From Larix kaempferi (lineage: Eukaryota > Streptophyta > Pinopsida > Pinales > Pinaceae), in NCBI GenBank assembly GCA_027924585.1, contig BSBM01000372.1, positions 9,717,001 to 9,781,000 on the forward strand: DNA of 64,000 nt, read 5' to 3'. Positions 46,568-56,411 of this stretch are shown one piece after another (the stretch's first letter is position 1; every line of letters begins with the position of its first letter). The translations under genes were made by a program, and so were the position numbers. The notes under the pieces are model-generated. The model was not told the DNA's origin. It was given only the letters and a program-made list of their open reading frames with translations, and made no database searches.

Positions 46568-48276
46568 TGTTGGGCCTAGGTTGAGACAAAGTTTTGGAAA
46601 CACCTTTTTGAGGCAAGCAGGGAAGGTTGAGCTAAGCGCAGCTCAGAAATGCAATTTTGGCTAAGTATTGAGGATGCTGTGAAGTTGCGTGCAGCATCCA
46701 ACTTTTGACCAGACTACGGAGTTGCACGCAGCATCGAAGTTTTGGACGTGATGCGAAGACCAGTACTACGCCGAAGTAGTGTTGTGGAGTTAGGAGGCCA
46801 TGTGGATCCGGCAAAGCGGTGTGTTGGACAAGTATCAAGTGCAGGTATTGGTTGGACCGGTTGCAGCCATTTTTGGAAATATATTCTAGGATTGCCGAGC
46901 GATGGACATAGGCAAATCAGGAAAGCGGCCACGCGTGGGTTGTTAAGGAAAGCAACATTTGGTATGCTTAGAAGGTAAAACCGTTAGAGAGAAATGATTC
47001 GACAGAAGCAGCCTGTAGGCACACGTGTGACAGGAAGGCCGATAGTGAAAGGATGAGGATGTGGAGATCCACCACGATGAAGCAGACGCTACCAGGAGCC
47101 AGCAAGCCGGTTTGTAAAACCAGCGTAGTTTTGGAAACCCTTAGGGTTTTGGGTTTTAGGTCTTCGACATTGTACAGACATGACCTTCGAGCATGATCTA
47201 TTTAAGAAGACAATTTTGTATAGGATGGGGTTGTTGTTGGGTTGTTGGTTGTTATTGCTCTATTTTTGGGGGCTAGATTCTAGCTGTTAGAGTAATCATG
47301 AGATAACCTCATGTATTGTAAAATCTCTCTGAGCTGAGAACATTGTAAAGGCTCTGCAGCTGTGTGCGCAGAGACCTAGCTGAGAGAGAGGAGAGTCTGC
47401 AGCTGAGTGCGCAGACTAAGAACGGTTGCCCCATCCCCTTTTGAAAGAAATATATTACCAACCGTTCTTGTGGATGTAACCTTCCACTGGGGAAGTGTAC
47501 CATGTTAAATCCTGTGTTATGCGATGATGTTTTATGAATGAATGAGTGTCTATATTGCCTGTAGAATGAATGTTTGAATGTTTCCTTGCATGCTGTAATA
47601 GGGGAACTTTGATATGCATTTACCAATAGGAGAAGTTTGGGAATGATATGCTAGATTCCACGGGAACAGATGACTGGCGAACATTTCAATTATATGTTAG
47701 GATCATGAATTAGTCATTTAAGTTTAAATACTTTCTTAACACAGTCAAGGAACGCAGCATGGTTAGTCGCATCTATCATTTCATTTCACATTGTAACAAT
47801 CTAAGTCCTTGAATGAATGCTAGAAAGATAACCAGTAAGTGCCTGAATGAATGGATAAGTGATATTCATTTCAGTGCCTTAGCATTTTCAAGATCTTCTA
47901 AGTAAAGAATCAGCATGGTTGACTCACAGTTCCAGTAGAAGACTCGTGACAGTAAGAAGTCTTTAAGTGAAGCCCACAGTGTTTCCTTCACTGCGTAGTA
48001 CTGCTCGCAGCTTAGATTCTACTGCATACCACATCACTTTGCCCCGCAGCACACTCCTTCTGTCCTGCGCTGTGTAGCTTGTTCATATAAACAACTCATC
48101 ATTTACTGTGGAAACATGATTCCGCAGTACCCCATAAGATACACCTCAGGTGAGACCTCAACCTGCTCGCAGGTTGTTGCCGAAAGGGCTAGTGCGAAGG
48201 GGTTTTGTTGGTCAAAAGGGAGAACCGCAAAGAACCTGGGTCTAATTGGAAACCTCTGGGTTAGTTTAAGCCAACA
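46568..48276 (+). repeat. Athila-like 3' LTR
   Basis: TGTTGGGCCTAGG to AAGCCAACA, matching 34541-36247. Differences between the two are mostly transitions by eye. Confidence 0.95.
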
Positions 48277-48281
48277 GCAGG
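48277..48281. repeat. target-site duplication of the Athila-like element, right copy (GCAGG)
   Basis: Identical to 34536-34540. Confidence 0.94.
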
Positions 48282-49195
48282 TAGGGTGGCATATTTCCTC
48301 TCTCTTAACGTGCATGAGAAGTCTCCATCAAAGGCGTCTGCGTAGTGGAGCTTTGCAGCGCCTACCAAGGGTTTTAGGTCATCTAGAATAGAATTATAGG
48401 CTTTCATGAACCTTGTAGAAAACTCATGGACTAATTCAAAACCTCCCTTTTTAAGGTGGTTATACTGGGACAAGACTAGGCCAGATCTCCCTATCGTTTC
48501 CCATCTCTCTAAGAACAGAGTCTTACAGGCTACGGAATCATTTATAGAAGCATTCAGCAACTGTCTAAACCATTTCTTGGGTTCTCCAAATAGACTTTGA
48601 GCAAATAACTGCATCTTAGCATCATCATGGTCTACTTCATCCAAATCAATAAAATCTTCAAATCTGTCTACATGCTGCTTGGATGAAAAACCCCCTTCTC
48701 CATCATGAGAGACAATTCTCTAGGCATAGTTATGAGGGAGGTCATGCAAAGCGGCTGGCAGGGCCAATGGTGCGAATCTAGCAGCCATGGGTCTAGGTAG
48801 ATTGTCAGCTTGGGGATGAATATTCTAGGTAGAATTACCTATAGGAATTGTGGTATGGGATTGAGGGATTTGAGAAACTGCTATAGCTCTTTCTGCTTTG
48901 ATAATATTTTTTAGCTGAAGCCAAACAGGATCTAACAAATAGGATTCAGTGGCGTTCATACCTTCTTCACCTATATTTAGATAAGATTCTAATCTTGATC
49001 TTGCCAAAGGTTTCCCGATATCTATCTCTATATCCAATTCTTGTAAAACAGGTAACTCTTCTTTAGACCCAATTCTTTTAAGGTTGGAAGTATTAGCCTT
49101 GTCTTTTCTGGTCTTATGTCTAAGTATTATTTCTGGATTTCCACACTTAAAAAAAAATTGGAAACAGGATTACCTCTCGTATGGCTCCTTCCTGA
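48282..49195 (-). pseudogene. giant Tat element gag, N-terminal and capsid part
   Basis: Sense: GHPGLRKEPYERQSCFQ near the start, LDIEIDIGKPLARSRLESYL, MAARFAPLALPAALHDLPHN, then the capsid domain DRFEDFIDLDEVDHDDAKMQ, LFAQSLFGEPKKWFRQLLNA, SQYNHLKKGGFELVHEFSTR, MKAYNSILDDLKPL. The frame ends in the Athila-like insertion and resumes at 34535. The exact start is unclear. Stops include a TAG near 48722 (NYA-stop-RI, likely Gln). Confidence 0.85.
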
Positions 49196-49262
49196 GGCCA
49201 GGATGCCCGTCTCGAGATCTCTTCAAAAATGAATTTGGCACGTCGATCTCCCCCAGTGGAGT
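49196..49262 (-). other. giant Tat element leader, inner part
   Basis: Between gag and the copia-4 insertion. The minus strand begins ACTCCACTGGGGGAGATC, a motif partly repeated further up the leader near 56250. Confidence 0.5.
49258..49262. repeat. target-site duplication of copia-4, left copy (GGAGT)
   Basis: Identical to 56229-56233. Confidence 0.94.
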
Positions 49263-49952
49263 TGTTCATGTATATGTAACTTCATAATGTATTTTAGATA
49301 TATGTATATTGTATTCCTATAGAGATGTTATTATTCCTCTATATGGAAGTGGTTGTATTCCTATAGAGATGTTATTATTCCTCTATACGGAAGTGTTGTC
49401 ATTTATATTGTAAGTGTCGTAACTTATACTTGATGCGTTATTAGACCACCTTGTTGGGGTCGTCCTTGTACAAGTCATGTGGGTCAAAGGGTTATTAGAT
49501 CACCCTATTGGGGGTCGTCCATGTGGGTCAAAGGGTTATTAGACCACCCTAGTGGGGGTCGGCCCAGTCAGCATTATGTTAAGTGGTTAAGTTGAGGCCG
49601 ACCTATTTGAGTAAAGGTCAAGTCAAGTTAGTGTATAAATAGAGAGTGTGTCTCTCTCATTTTACACATTATATTCTCTCACTCACACTTGGGAGAGTGG
49701 CACACTTGTGGAGGAGGAGGCTCTGCTTCTAGGAGAAGACTATCTCTTGTATTTTGGTTGTATTATTTCTCTATCTATCTCTGAGGAAGTTATTGGGGTT
49801 TTTCACCTTTATGGTTTTCCCCAAGTAAACTCTGTGTCTCTTGTGTGCTTGCATTATTGTGTCCATGATTGATATGCTGTAGATTTGTTGTACATGTTGT
49901 TCTCTCAGTTAATATCCTAGATCAGATTGAAGTAAATTTTGAAAAATTAACA
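49263..49952 (+). repeat. copia-4 5' LTR
   Basis: 690 bp, TGTTCATG to ATTAACA. It contains TATAAATAG at 49634-49642, two copies of a module with CCTATAGAGATGTTATTATT (near 49316 and 49358), and three copies of GGTTATTAGACCACCCT-type sequence between 49435 and 49560. Confidence 0.94.
49634..49642 (+). promoter_or_regulatory. TATA box in copia-4 5' LTR
   Basis: TATAAATAG, conserved in all four LTRs of the family here. Confidence 0.65.
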
Positions 49953-49966
49953 TGGTATCAGAGCTA
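49953..49966 (+). promoter_or_regulatory. copia-4 primer binding site
   Basis: TGGTATCAGAGCTA directly after the LTR, complementary to plant tRNA-iMet with no mismatch over the first 12 bases. Confidence 0.9.
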
Positions 49967-51090
49967 GCCTGAAAGAAGACATGATATGGCATGTATGACA
50001 CTTGTTGCACTTATGATGCTAGGGCTTGATATAGCAAAAACCCGTCATCATAGAACTTTCGCTATAAATCTGTTTTGGTGAAGTTTTCAGGTCTGAAAAT
50101 TTTACAGGTCGAATATCAGATCCCCATGTACCTTGTGTCCAAAGGAAAGCCTCTAATTCGTTTTACTTTGTGATTTATGATCTGTTCAATATATGGTTTC
50201 TGCCTCTTCCAGATCTAAGTCAAAAATAGGTGACCCTGGAAAAAAGGTCATAACTTGGGCTAGGAAGCTCCAAATGAAATTTTGTAAAATGGGAAAGGTA
50301 GTACACAGATGGTACTATCTCAGGAAACGTTTTCAGACGCCCAAGTTGAACCAATGACACGTGGCACGTCGTACAAGTTCGCTCTCCTGTTTTATCCCAT
50401 AAACAGGTCACGTTACAACACTTGGCATAACTCTCTCTCAGAGAATCCAATTGAGCTCAGACCTATCGGGATGGAAAGATGATAGGTCGGTATATCTCAA
50501 GAAATGTTTTCAAAGCCTATGGATCAAAAAGTTTGGAGTTACACCAGAAACAATCAAGTACATATTTATGTCCAAACATAATTATTTTTTAGCACCTTCA
50601 TTCATGGCTTCCAGACTTTAGGGTTTTGGATAAAGTTGGAATTTTTGTAATCGGAGACCACGGATAAATGCTACTCATCAAAATTGAAATTTAGAGACCA
50701 AGATCAGAATTTTTGGTTGGGCAGAAGGCTAGGCTTGATCAGACCCTAGTTCAGGACTTTGATCAGAAAAGTGGAAAATTAGGGCTTCTGTAAAAATGGG
50801 AATTTTTGAAATCCGTGACCACGGCTGGAAGCTCCTCAGAAAAATAGAAGATTAGAGCTTTGGATAAAACCTTTTGATTGGGCAGAAGAGTGGGCTTCAT
50901 CAAACCCCAGTTCAGGGTCACGTCTAGTGAATCCAGAATTTTCAAAGGCAAAATTGAGGAGTGAAACTTTGCAGTTTTCAAATTTTGAATATACCAGCTT
51001 GATCAGCTCATCAAGGCGCATATTTCTATCCTTTCGAAAGTTTGAATTTTTGGGGTTTCTCTGACAAACCCTAATCCATCTCCAGGTCCA
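49967..51090 (+). other. copia-4 leader
   Basis: Untranslated leader, longer than in copia-1. The last 200 bases match the copia-1 leader in antisense (for example CTGATGAGC-type pieces near 51003). I see no protein in it. Confidence 0.6.
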
Positions 51091-51215
51091 GTTCTTGCAA
51101 ATCAAGTGGATTGGGTTAATCCTAGAAGAAGATGGATTGGTCACCTGCATAAGTGAAGAAGTTCCTGTTTCAGAGGGAGATGAGGCTAAGGCCTTACATA
51201 AGAAGATTACAAGCG
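51091..51215 (+). pseudogene. copia-4 gag remnant
   Basis: WIGLILEEDGLVTCISEEVP then EGDEAKALHKK, matching the N-terminal gag of copia-1 (RIGLILEENELDSYVKEDIP, EDEEAKVLHKK). Homology ends at about 51215, and the remaining gag, protease and most of integrase are absent. Confidence 0.8.
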
Positions 51216-52139
51216 ATCTTGATAGGTATGACTCATCGAGGTATGTTTCGATATTTGTTCATGATTAAGTTTATGGTATGTTTGTCTTCATGTTATTACG
51301 GTTAGTACAATCTTGATTTTAGATTTGTCGTATCACCTTAACAAAGTTATGAATGCATGATAGAAGATATTCATTGGTTAGGGTGTTGACACTTATGATT
51401 GTACTAATGCATTATGGTGTTGTATGAGGTTGATGTTGTCTGCTAACATAAAAGGTACACCAAGAAAGACAAATCATGTTCTACTTCAAGAACATATGAT
51501 CATGGTGACATGAATACAAAGATTCATCCATTGTCATGGATCACATAGAAGATCTAATTTCGAGGTATGTATAACTTGGTTCTACAATGGTTAACCTATG
51601 AGACATGCAAGTTACTAGCACAAGTCACTGAAAAGAACTAGAATACATTATGTGGGTATGTTAGACATAACTAGCTAGCATGCTAATCCAAGTATGTTTT
51701 TCCTATATCAAGCTAGAATCCTACCTTGTGTTAGGATCTTATACTGTTGTGTTGTTGATATTGATTATTCATGAAGTCATAGGTTTGAATAATCATGATT
51801 GTATGCATATTATGTTTCTTACCATAATTGATGATATGACTAACCAGAAGAATCATGAAGGTATAGGTTTGAATAATCACGGGTTTTATGCATATTATAT
51901 CTCTTATCTTGATTGATGATTCAACTAACCAGAAGAGTCCTATGATCAAATAAGAATATGTATGAGTAAAAAAAGACTTCCCTGAAACCTTGAATACTAA
52001 TGTTTATTATCTGTGAATGATCATCAAGATACATGTTTAAGATTATTGTGTTTTGATAGTATTAAGATTATACTAATAAATGTGTGATTATATATGAGAC
52101 GTCAATGATAACATAATGATGATACTAATAAGCATGCAT
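51216..52139 (+). other. copia-4 internal stretch of unknown origin
   Basis: AT-rich and non-coding, with no match in copia-1. It contains a diverged tandem duplication of about 85 bp (CATAGGTTTGAATAATCATG near 51777 and its relative near 51862). It may be filler acquired when gag-integrase was lost. Confidence 0.5.
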
Positions 52140-52517
52140 AGTGAATAAGGATGGATGTAAGTTCAAGGATAGGTAATCCAGGAAGCAAAGATCAAGAGGG
52201 ATCACACTCCAGTTGTTCCTGCAAGAAAGCAAAGGAGCACACTTCGGTAGTTTCTGCAAGGATGCAGATATTCAGAGGGAGTTGACCACTTCTCACAATC
52301 CACATAAGAATGGAGTTGCAGAAAAGAAGCAAAGACTGAGAGGGAGTCAACCCAACAAAAAAAAAAATATAAGTATTTGAATTTTCATTACTTGCATATT
52401 TTATTATTTAAATAATATTGTTCAATAATGTATATACTGATGTTCCTAGAATTAGGTTGTGTATTATGCATATTAGAATAGTTGCATTGATGAATAGTAT
52501 ACTACTAATATGCATGG
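52140..52517 (+). pseudogene. copia-4 integrase end and linker
   Basis: GTAAGTTCAAGGATAGGTAA and AGGAAGCAAAGATCAAGAGG match the integrase C-terminal end of copia-1 (EYKFKDRQYRKQRSRG). Duplicated linker-type pieces (GTTCCTGCAAGAAAGCAAAG) and an A-run (52361) follow, and then non-coding sequence up to the candidate splice donor. Confidence 0.65.
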
Positions 52518-52786
52518 GTAAGTGGCCTATGGCACTGTACAACATTCCATTGCTACTTATCTAGAATGAAACCTCTTTGCTGACATGTTGGGAGTTGTGC
52601 ACACTCTTAACAATGTTCTGGTAGAGATTGGAAGGCATCTAGAAAGTTACGGGATATGGATAAATGTTGTATGGAAGCATTCGCTAAGATAATTGCATGA
52701 TTGTATGGCATATTTCTTTATGTGTAAGAATTTGTTCTGAAAACTATGAGATGTTTTCTAATCATGCAATTTAACTTGTTGTGTAG
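52518..52786 (+). other. candidate spliceosomal intron between integrase and RT, copia-4
   Basis: Donor G|GTAAGTGG at 52518, branch-like TTCTAATC with the A at 52761 (25 bases from the acceptor), acceptor TTGTTGTGTAG|G at 52786. Length 269 bp. Sequence and signals correspond to copia-1 4520-4260. Pol (KDRMPSPTKEELQHLF) resumes directly after the acceptor. An alternative donor is GTATTT near 52372. Confidence 0.48.
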
Positions 52787-53706
52787 GAAAGATCGTATGC
52801 CATCACCTACAAAAGAAGAATTACAACATTTGTTCAGCAACAAAATTATCATTGAAGATATTGAAGTTCCCAGGATATGGGAAGAATGCCATGATCTATC
52901 GATCATGAAGAATGATGTTTGGGATGTAGTCCCAAGACCTGAAGGTAAGTTTGTTATGACTTCCATATGGGTCTATCAATATTAAGCATGCTGCAGATGG
53001 TAGCATAGAGAAATATAAAAGTGATGAAATAGAAGATACACCAGATAGATTTCAATACAACTTTCTTGAATGGTGTAGCTGAAGAAGAAGTGTATGTGGA
53101 GCAGCCACTTGGTTCTGAGACACATGACAGGAAATCATATATGTGCAGAACTTGGTATGGTAGGATAGGCAGCTTTCTATCCAGTTTGGTCTTTACCAAG
53201 AGTAAAGCGGGTTCCAACCTTTACTAGAAGGTTGAGGTAGGCAATCCAGGGATACTCTTATTGTATGTGGATGACCTGTTTGTAATAAGAGATGATAGAT
53301 TGATTGCCGACATGCAGTGGAAGCTTGTAGCTGAGTTTCGAGATGAAGGACTTGGGGATGATGCACTATTTTCTTGGTATGGAGGTGTGTCAGAGTACAA
53401 ATGGAATCTTCCTTGGACAAAGGGAAGTATGCAGTAGAGATTCTGAAGAGGTTCGGGATGATGGAATGCAAGGCTATGGCCACACCTATGGCATCAAACT
53501 TGAAGCTTATGTGTGATGCTTCATCTGATCCGGTCGATGTAATGATGTATCGTCAGATGATTGGGTCCTCTATGTACCTGACGAACACGAGACCAAATAT
53601 TTTCTTTGTGGTGAACACATTGAGCCAATTCTTGACGGATCTGAGAGATGTTCACCTGGTTGCTGTAAAGCATATTCTGAGATTGGGCAGGCAGTGCTGT
53701 AGATAG
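52787..53706 (+). pseudogene. copia-4 reverse transcriptase
   Basis: Sense: KDRMPSPTKEELQHLFSNKI, IMKNDVWDVVPRPEGKFVMT, TFLNGVAEEEVYVEQPLG, then catalytic LLYVDDLFVIRDD near 53265, FGMMECKAMATPMASNLKLM, YRQMIGSSMYLTNTRPNIFF. The YVDD block absent from copia-1 is present here. Deletions and frameshifts between 52985 and 53370 remove the middle of the N-terminal half. Confidence 0.88.
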
Positions 53707-53929
53707 GAAGAGCACTTCTATGTGTTGCCTCAGTATGGGATCAGATGTGATCTCTTGGTTTAGTAGGAAGCAGTCCTGCGTAGCACTGAGTACAGCCAAA
53801 ATAGAGTATGTTGCGACGGATGAGCAGGTTGCAGATGTATTGACCAAGCCATTGGCTAGAGTGCAATTTGAGTACTTCAGAGAGAGGCTTGGTTCACTTC
53901 AGATCGAGGTTCCTTCCAAAGGGAAGTGA
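53707..53929 (+). pseudogene. copia-4 RNase H with internal deletion
   Basis: SDVISWFSRKQSCVALSTAK, then IEYV, then directly DEQVADVLTKPLARVQFEYF and RERLG. Compared with copia-1, 73 codons (219 bp, in frame) are missing between GTATGTTG and its repeat, removing the central catalytic part. Ends at a TGA at 53927. Confidence 0.88.
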
Positions 53930-54204
53930 TGAGTCCGAAAGATGCAGATGCACATGAGCTTTTCTGACATGGTTGATGTGTTCTCCCATGGTGAAAACGT
54001 AAGGGATGGAGCCTTCCCTGAATGGTGGTAGATGTGTTCTCCCATGTCAGTGGTGTAAGTACTGGATGATGTGCATGTGGGTTGTGCTTCGTGGACGATG
54101 AGATGATCTGAAGAAGACAATGCTATGATGATTAGGAAGATCATGGATGATGAGTATCAAGACGATGCTCCAGTTACTGCTCTGTATATGGATCAGGATG
54201 ATGT

Positions 54205-54725
54205 TGGATATGATCAGTTGGATCATTTATATGTATATGTATGTACGCATCATGTTGGATGCTGGATATGATCAGTTGGATCATTTGTATGTATTTTGTA
54301 TATGCATCATGTTGGATGCTTGGACCATGGATCTATATATGTATCAGGTGGATACATTGTATGATCAGGAAGATCATGTATGTTGTTGATATGTATCAGG
54401 TATGATCAGGTGGATCATGTATTTGTATTTATATCAGCTGGATACACTGTATGATCAGGTGGATCATGTATTTGTATTTGTATCAGCTGGATACACTGTA
54501 TGATCAGGTGGATCATGTATGATGATATGTATCAGGTAGATACTTGGTATGCATCAAGTGGATGCATTGTATGATCAGGATGATCATGATGATGAGCTTT
54601 AGGGTGTTGCTCCAGATGATATGTATCAGGATGATACCGTGACGATGATCAGTGTGATCATGAGCATCAGGATGATGCTTTGTGTGATGATGATCCATTG
54701 GATCATGAGTATCAAGTTGATACTT
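54205..54725 (+). repeat. array of short hairpins in copia-4 3' untranslated region
   Basis: At least fourteen units, for example TGATCAGTTGGATCA (54211), GCATCATGTTGGATGC, GTATCAGGTGGATAC, ATGATCAGGTGGATCAT, TGCATCAAGTGGATGCA, GTATCAGGATGATAC and AGTATCAAGTTGATACT. The consensus is a stem ending in ATC, a 5-6-base loop (often AGGTG), and GAT with the complementary outer bases. It corresponds to 2597-3115 of copia-1 in antisense. Confidence 0.82.
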
Positions 54726-54739
54726 GGAGGTCAGAGATG

Positions 54740-55320
54740 ATATGTGGCAGGTTGTGCAAATAACATGTAATCAATCCTGGGAGATCTTGCCGGTCGTGCT
54801 GCGGCACATAAATGTTCCTGGGATACTCTTTCCAGTATTGCTATGTAGTATGTAATCAGTCCTCAGATATCCGATAGGTTGAGCTGTGTGCTCGTAATCA
54901 GTCCTGGGATGAGGTATTACTACGGAGACATGTAATTAGTCCTGGAGATCCGAGAGGTTGAGCTGTGTGCTCATAATTAGTCCTAGGATGCTCTTTAGAG
55001 ATCTTGCCGGTCATGCTGCAACACATAAATTTTCCTGGGATGCTCTTTAAAGGTTTTGTCTATCCACATGTAATCAATCCTGGAGATTCGAGAGGTTGAG
55101 CTGTGTGCTCGTAATAAGTCCTGGGATGCTCTTTAGAGATCTTGCGGGTCGTGCTGCGGCACATAAATGTTCCTGGGATGCTCTTTAAAGGTATTGTGGA
55201 GGAGATACATGTAATCAGTCCTGGGAGATCTTGCCGGTCGTGCTTAGGCACATAAATGTTCCTGGGATACTCTTTTCGGTATTGCATCCGCACATAAAAT
55301 TAGTCCTGAGAGGCCACCTT
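54740..55320 (+). repeat. 90-bp-type tandem array in copia-4 3' untranslated region
   Basis: Units built from ATGTAATCAGTCCTGGGAGA, TCTTGCCGGTCGTGCTGCGG, CACATAAATGTTCCTGGGAT and GCTCTTTAAAGG, interleaved with GAGAGGTTGAGCTGTGTGCT. Related to 2040-2560 of copia-1. Confidence 0.78.
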
Positions 55321-55545
55321 TATCAGATCGTTCACACAGATGATGAAGACCTGTAGGTGGTGGGCCTACATCCAGTATGAAAAAGGATTGGCTCTGTAGA
55401 ACTTCCTATGACGAGTAGATTCAGAGATTGATTGAGATAGTAGCATCAGTGACGATGATGATGACTCAAGGATGATTATCTAGTGACGATGATCCAGAGA
55501 AGATGACTTGTGTTAGAAGACCTGTGTCGAAAAATACCTTCCTAG

Positions 55546-55556
55546 TTAAGAGGGAG
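55546..55556 (+). promoter_or_regulatory. copia-4 polypurine tract
   Basis: TTAAGAGGGAG immediately before the 3' LTR, identical to the copia-1 tract. Confidence 0.8.
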
Positions 55557-56228
55557 TGTTGATGTATATGTAAATTTGGAATGTATTTCACATATATGTA
55601 TATTGTATTCCTATAGAGATGTTATTATTCCTCTATACAGAATTTGTTGTATTCCTATAGAGATGTTATTATTCCTCTATACGGAAGTGTCATCATTTAT
55701 ATTGTAAGTGTCGTAACTTATACTTGATGCGTTATTAGACCACCTTGTTGGGGTCAACCCTGTATAAGTCATGTGGGTCAAAGGGTTATTAGACCACCCT
55801 ATTGGGGGTCGACCATGTGGGTCAAAGGGTTATTAGACCACCCTAGTGGGGGTCGACCCAGTCAGCATTATGTTAAGTGGTTAAGTTGAGGCCAACCTAG
55901 TTGAGTAAAGGTCAAGTCAAGTTAGTGTATAAATAGAGAGTGTGTCTCTCTCATTTTACACATTCTATTCTCTCACTCACACTTGTGGAGGAGGAGGCTC
56001 TGCTGCTAGGAGAAGACTATCTCTTGTATTCTGCTTGTATCATTGCTCTATCTATCTCTGAGGAAGTTATTGGGGTTTTTCACCTTTATGGTTTTCCCCA
56101 AGTAAACTCTATGTATCTTGTTGCTTGCATTATTGTGTCCATGATTGATATGCTGTAGATTTGTTGTACATGTTGTTCTCTCAGTTAAGATCCTAGATTA
56201 GATTGAAGTAAATTCTGAAAATTTAACA
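55557..56228 (+). repeat. copia-4 3' LTR
   Basis: 672 bp, TGTTGATG to TTTAACA, with TATAAATAG at 55928-55936. It is slightly shorter than the 5' copy; near 55980 it lacks a short GGGAGAGTGGCACACTTG-type piece. Confidence 0.94.
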
Positions 56229-56233
56229 GGAGT
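56229..56233. repeat. target-site duplication of copia-4, right copy (GGAGT)
   Basis: Identical to 49258-49262. Confidence 0.94.
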
Positions 56234-56411
56234 CTTTCTTGAATTTGGATCTTTACGAGTGGAGTCGCCAGGGCAAAAATGTACAACCTTCCAAACGTAT
56301 GGAACCCTTTGTTTTCCCACGGGGATTTCTTCTTTCTTTGAATCTTCAGAATCGTTTTTCGTTCTCCCAGTGATGATAAAACAATCACGCTCCTCGGCAA
56401 TAGCACCAATT
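56234..56411 (-). promoter_or_regulatory. giant Tat element leader (outer part) and primer binding site
   Basis: Just inside the 5' LTR the minus strand reads TTGGTGCTATTGCCGAGGAG (56392-56411 region). This matches the Athila/Tat Asp-type site TGGCGCCGTTGCCGGGGA if a few C/T and G/A changes are allowed. About 150 bases further in is CCTGGCGACTCCACTCG, a motif that resembles another primer-site type I associate with Tat/Ogre elements. Which one primes is not decidable here. Confidence 0.5.

Larger units (their letters stand above)
34541..48276 (+). mobile_element. Athila-like Ty3/gypsy element, plus strand, 13.7 kb, nested in the giant element
   Basis: Bounded by 1,707- and 1,709-bp LTRs with an exact 5-bp duplication. 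Order: LTR, Asp-type primer site, gag with five zinc knuckles, protease, a second capsid-like module, RT, RNase H, integrase, then an ORF of about 960 codons ending 12 bases before the 3' LTR. The post-pol ORF and the primer site suggest the Athila side of the Ogre/Tat/Athila clade; that assignment is inferred, not tested. At least sixteen TAG stops interrupt gag-pol. Confidence 0.9.
49263..56228 (+). mobile_element. copia-4: Ty1/copia element of the copia-1 family, internally deleted
   Basis: LTRs 49263-49952 and 55557-56228 with an exact 5-bp duplication, in the leader of the giant element. It shares with copia-1 the LTR ends, TATA box, primer site, integrase-RT intron candidate, pol end, hairpin array and 90-bp array. 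It lacks most of gag, all of protease and nearly all of integrase, and 73 codons of RNase H. It must have relied on proteins from a complete relative for mobility. Confidence 0.93.

Noticed and set aside
49953-49966. TGGTATCAGAGC motifs as pieces of a tRNA gene
   Set aside because: They are primer sites complementary to the tRNA 3' end, directly beside LTR ends; no cloverleaf surrounds them.
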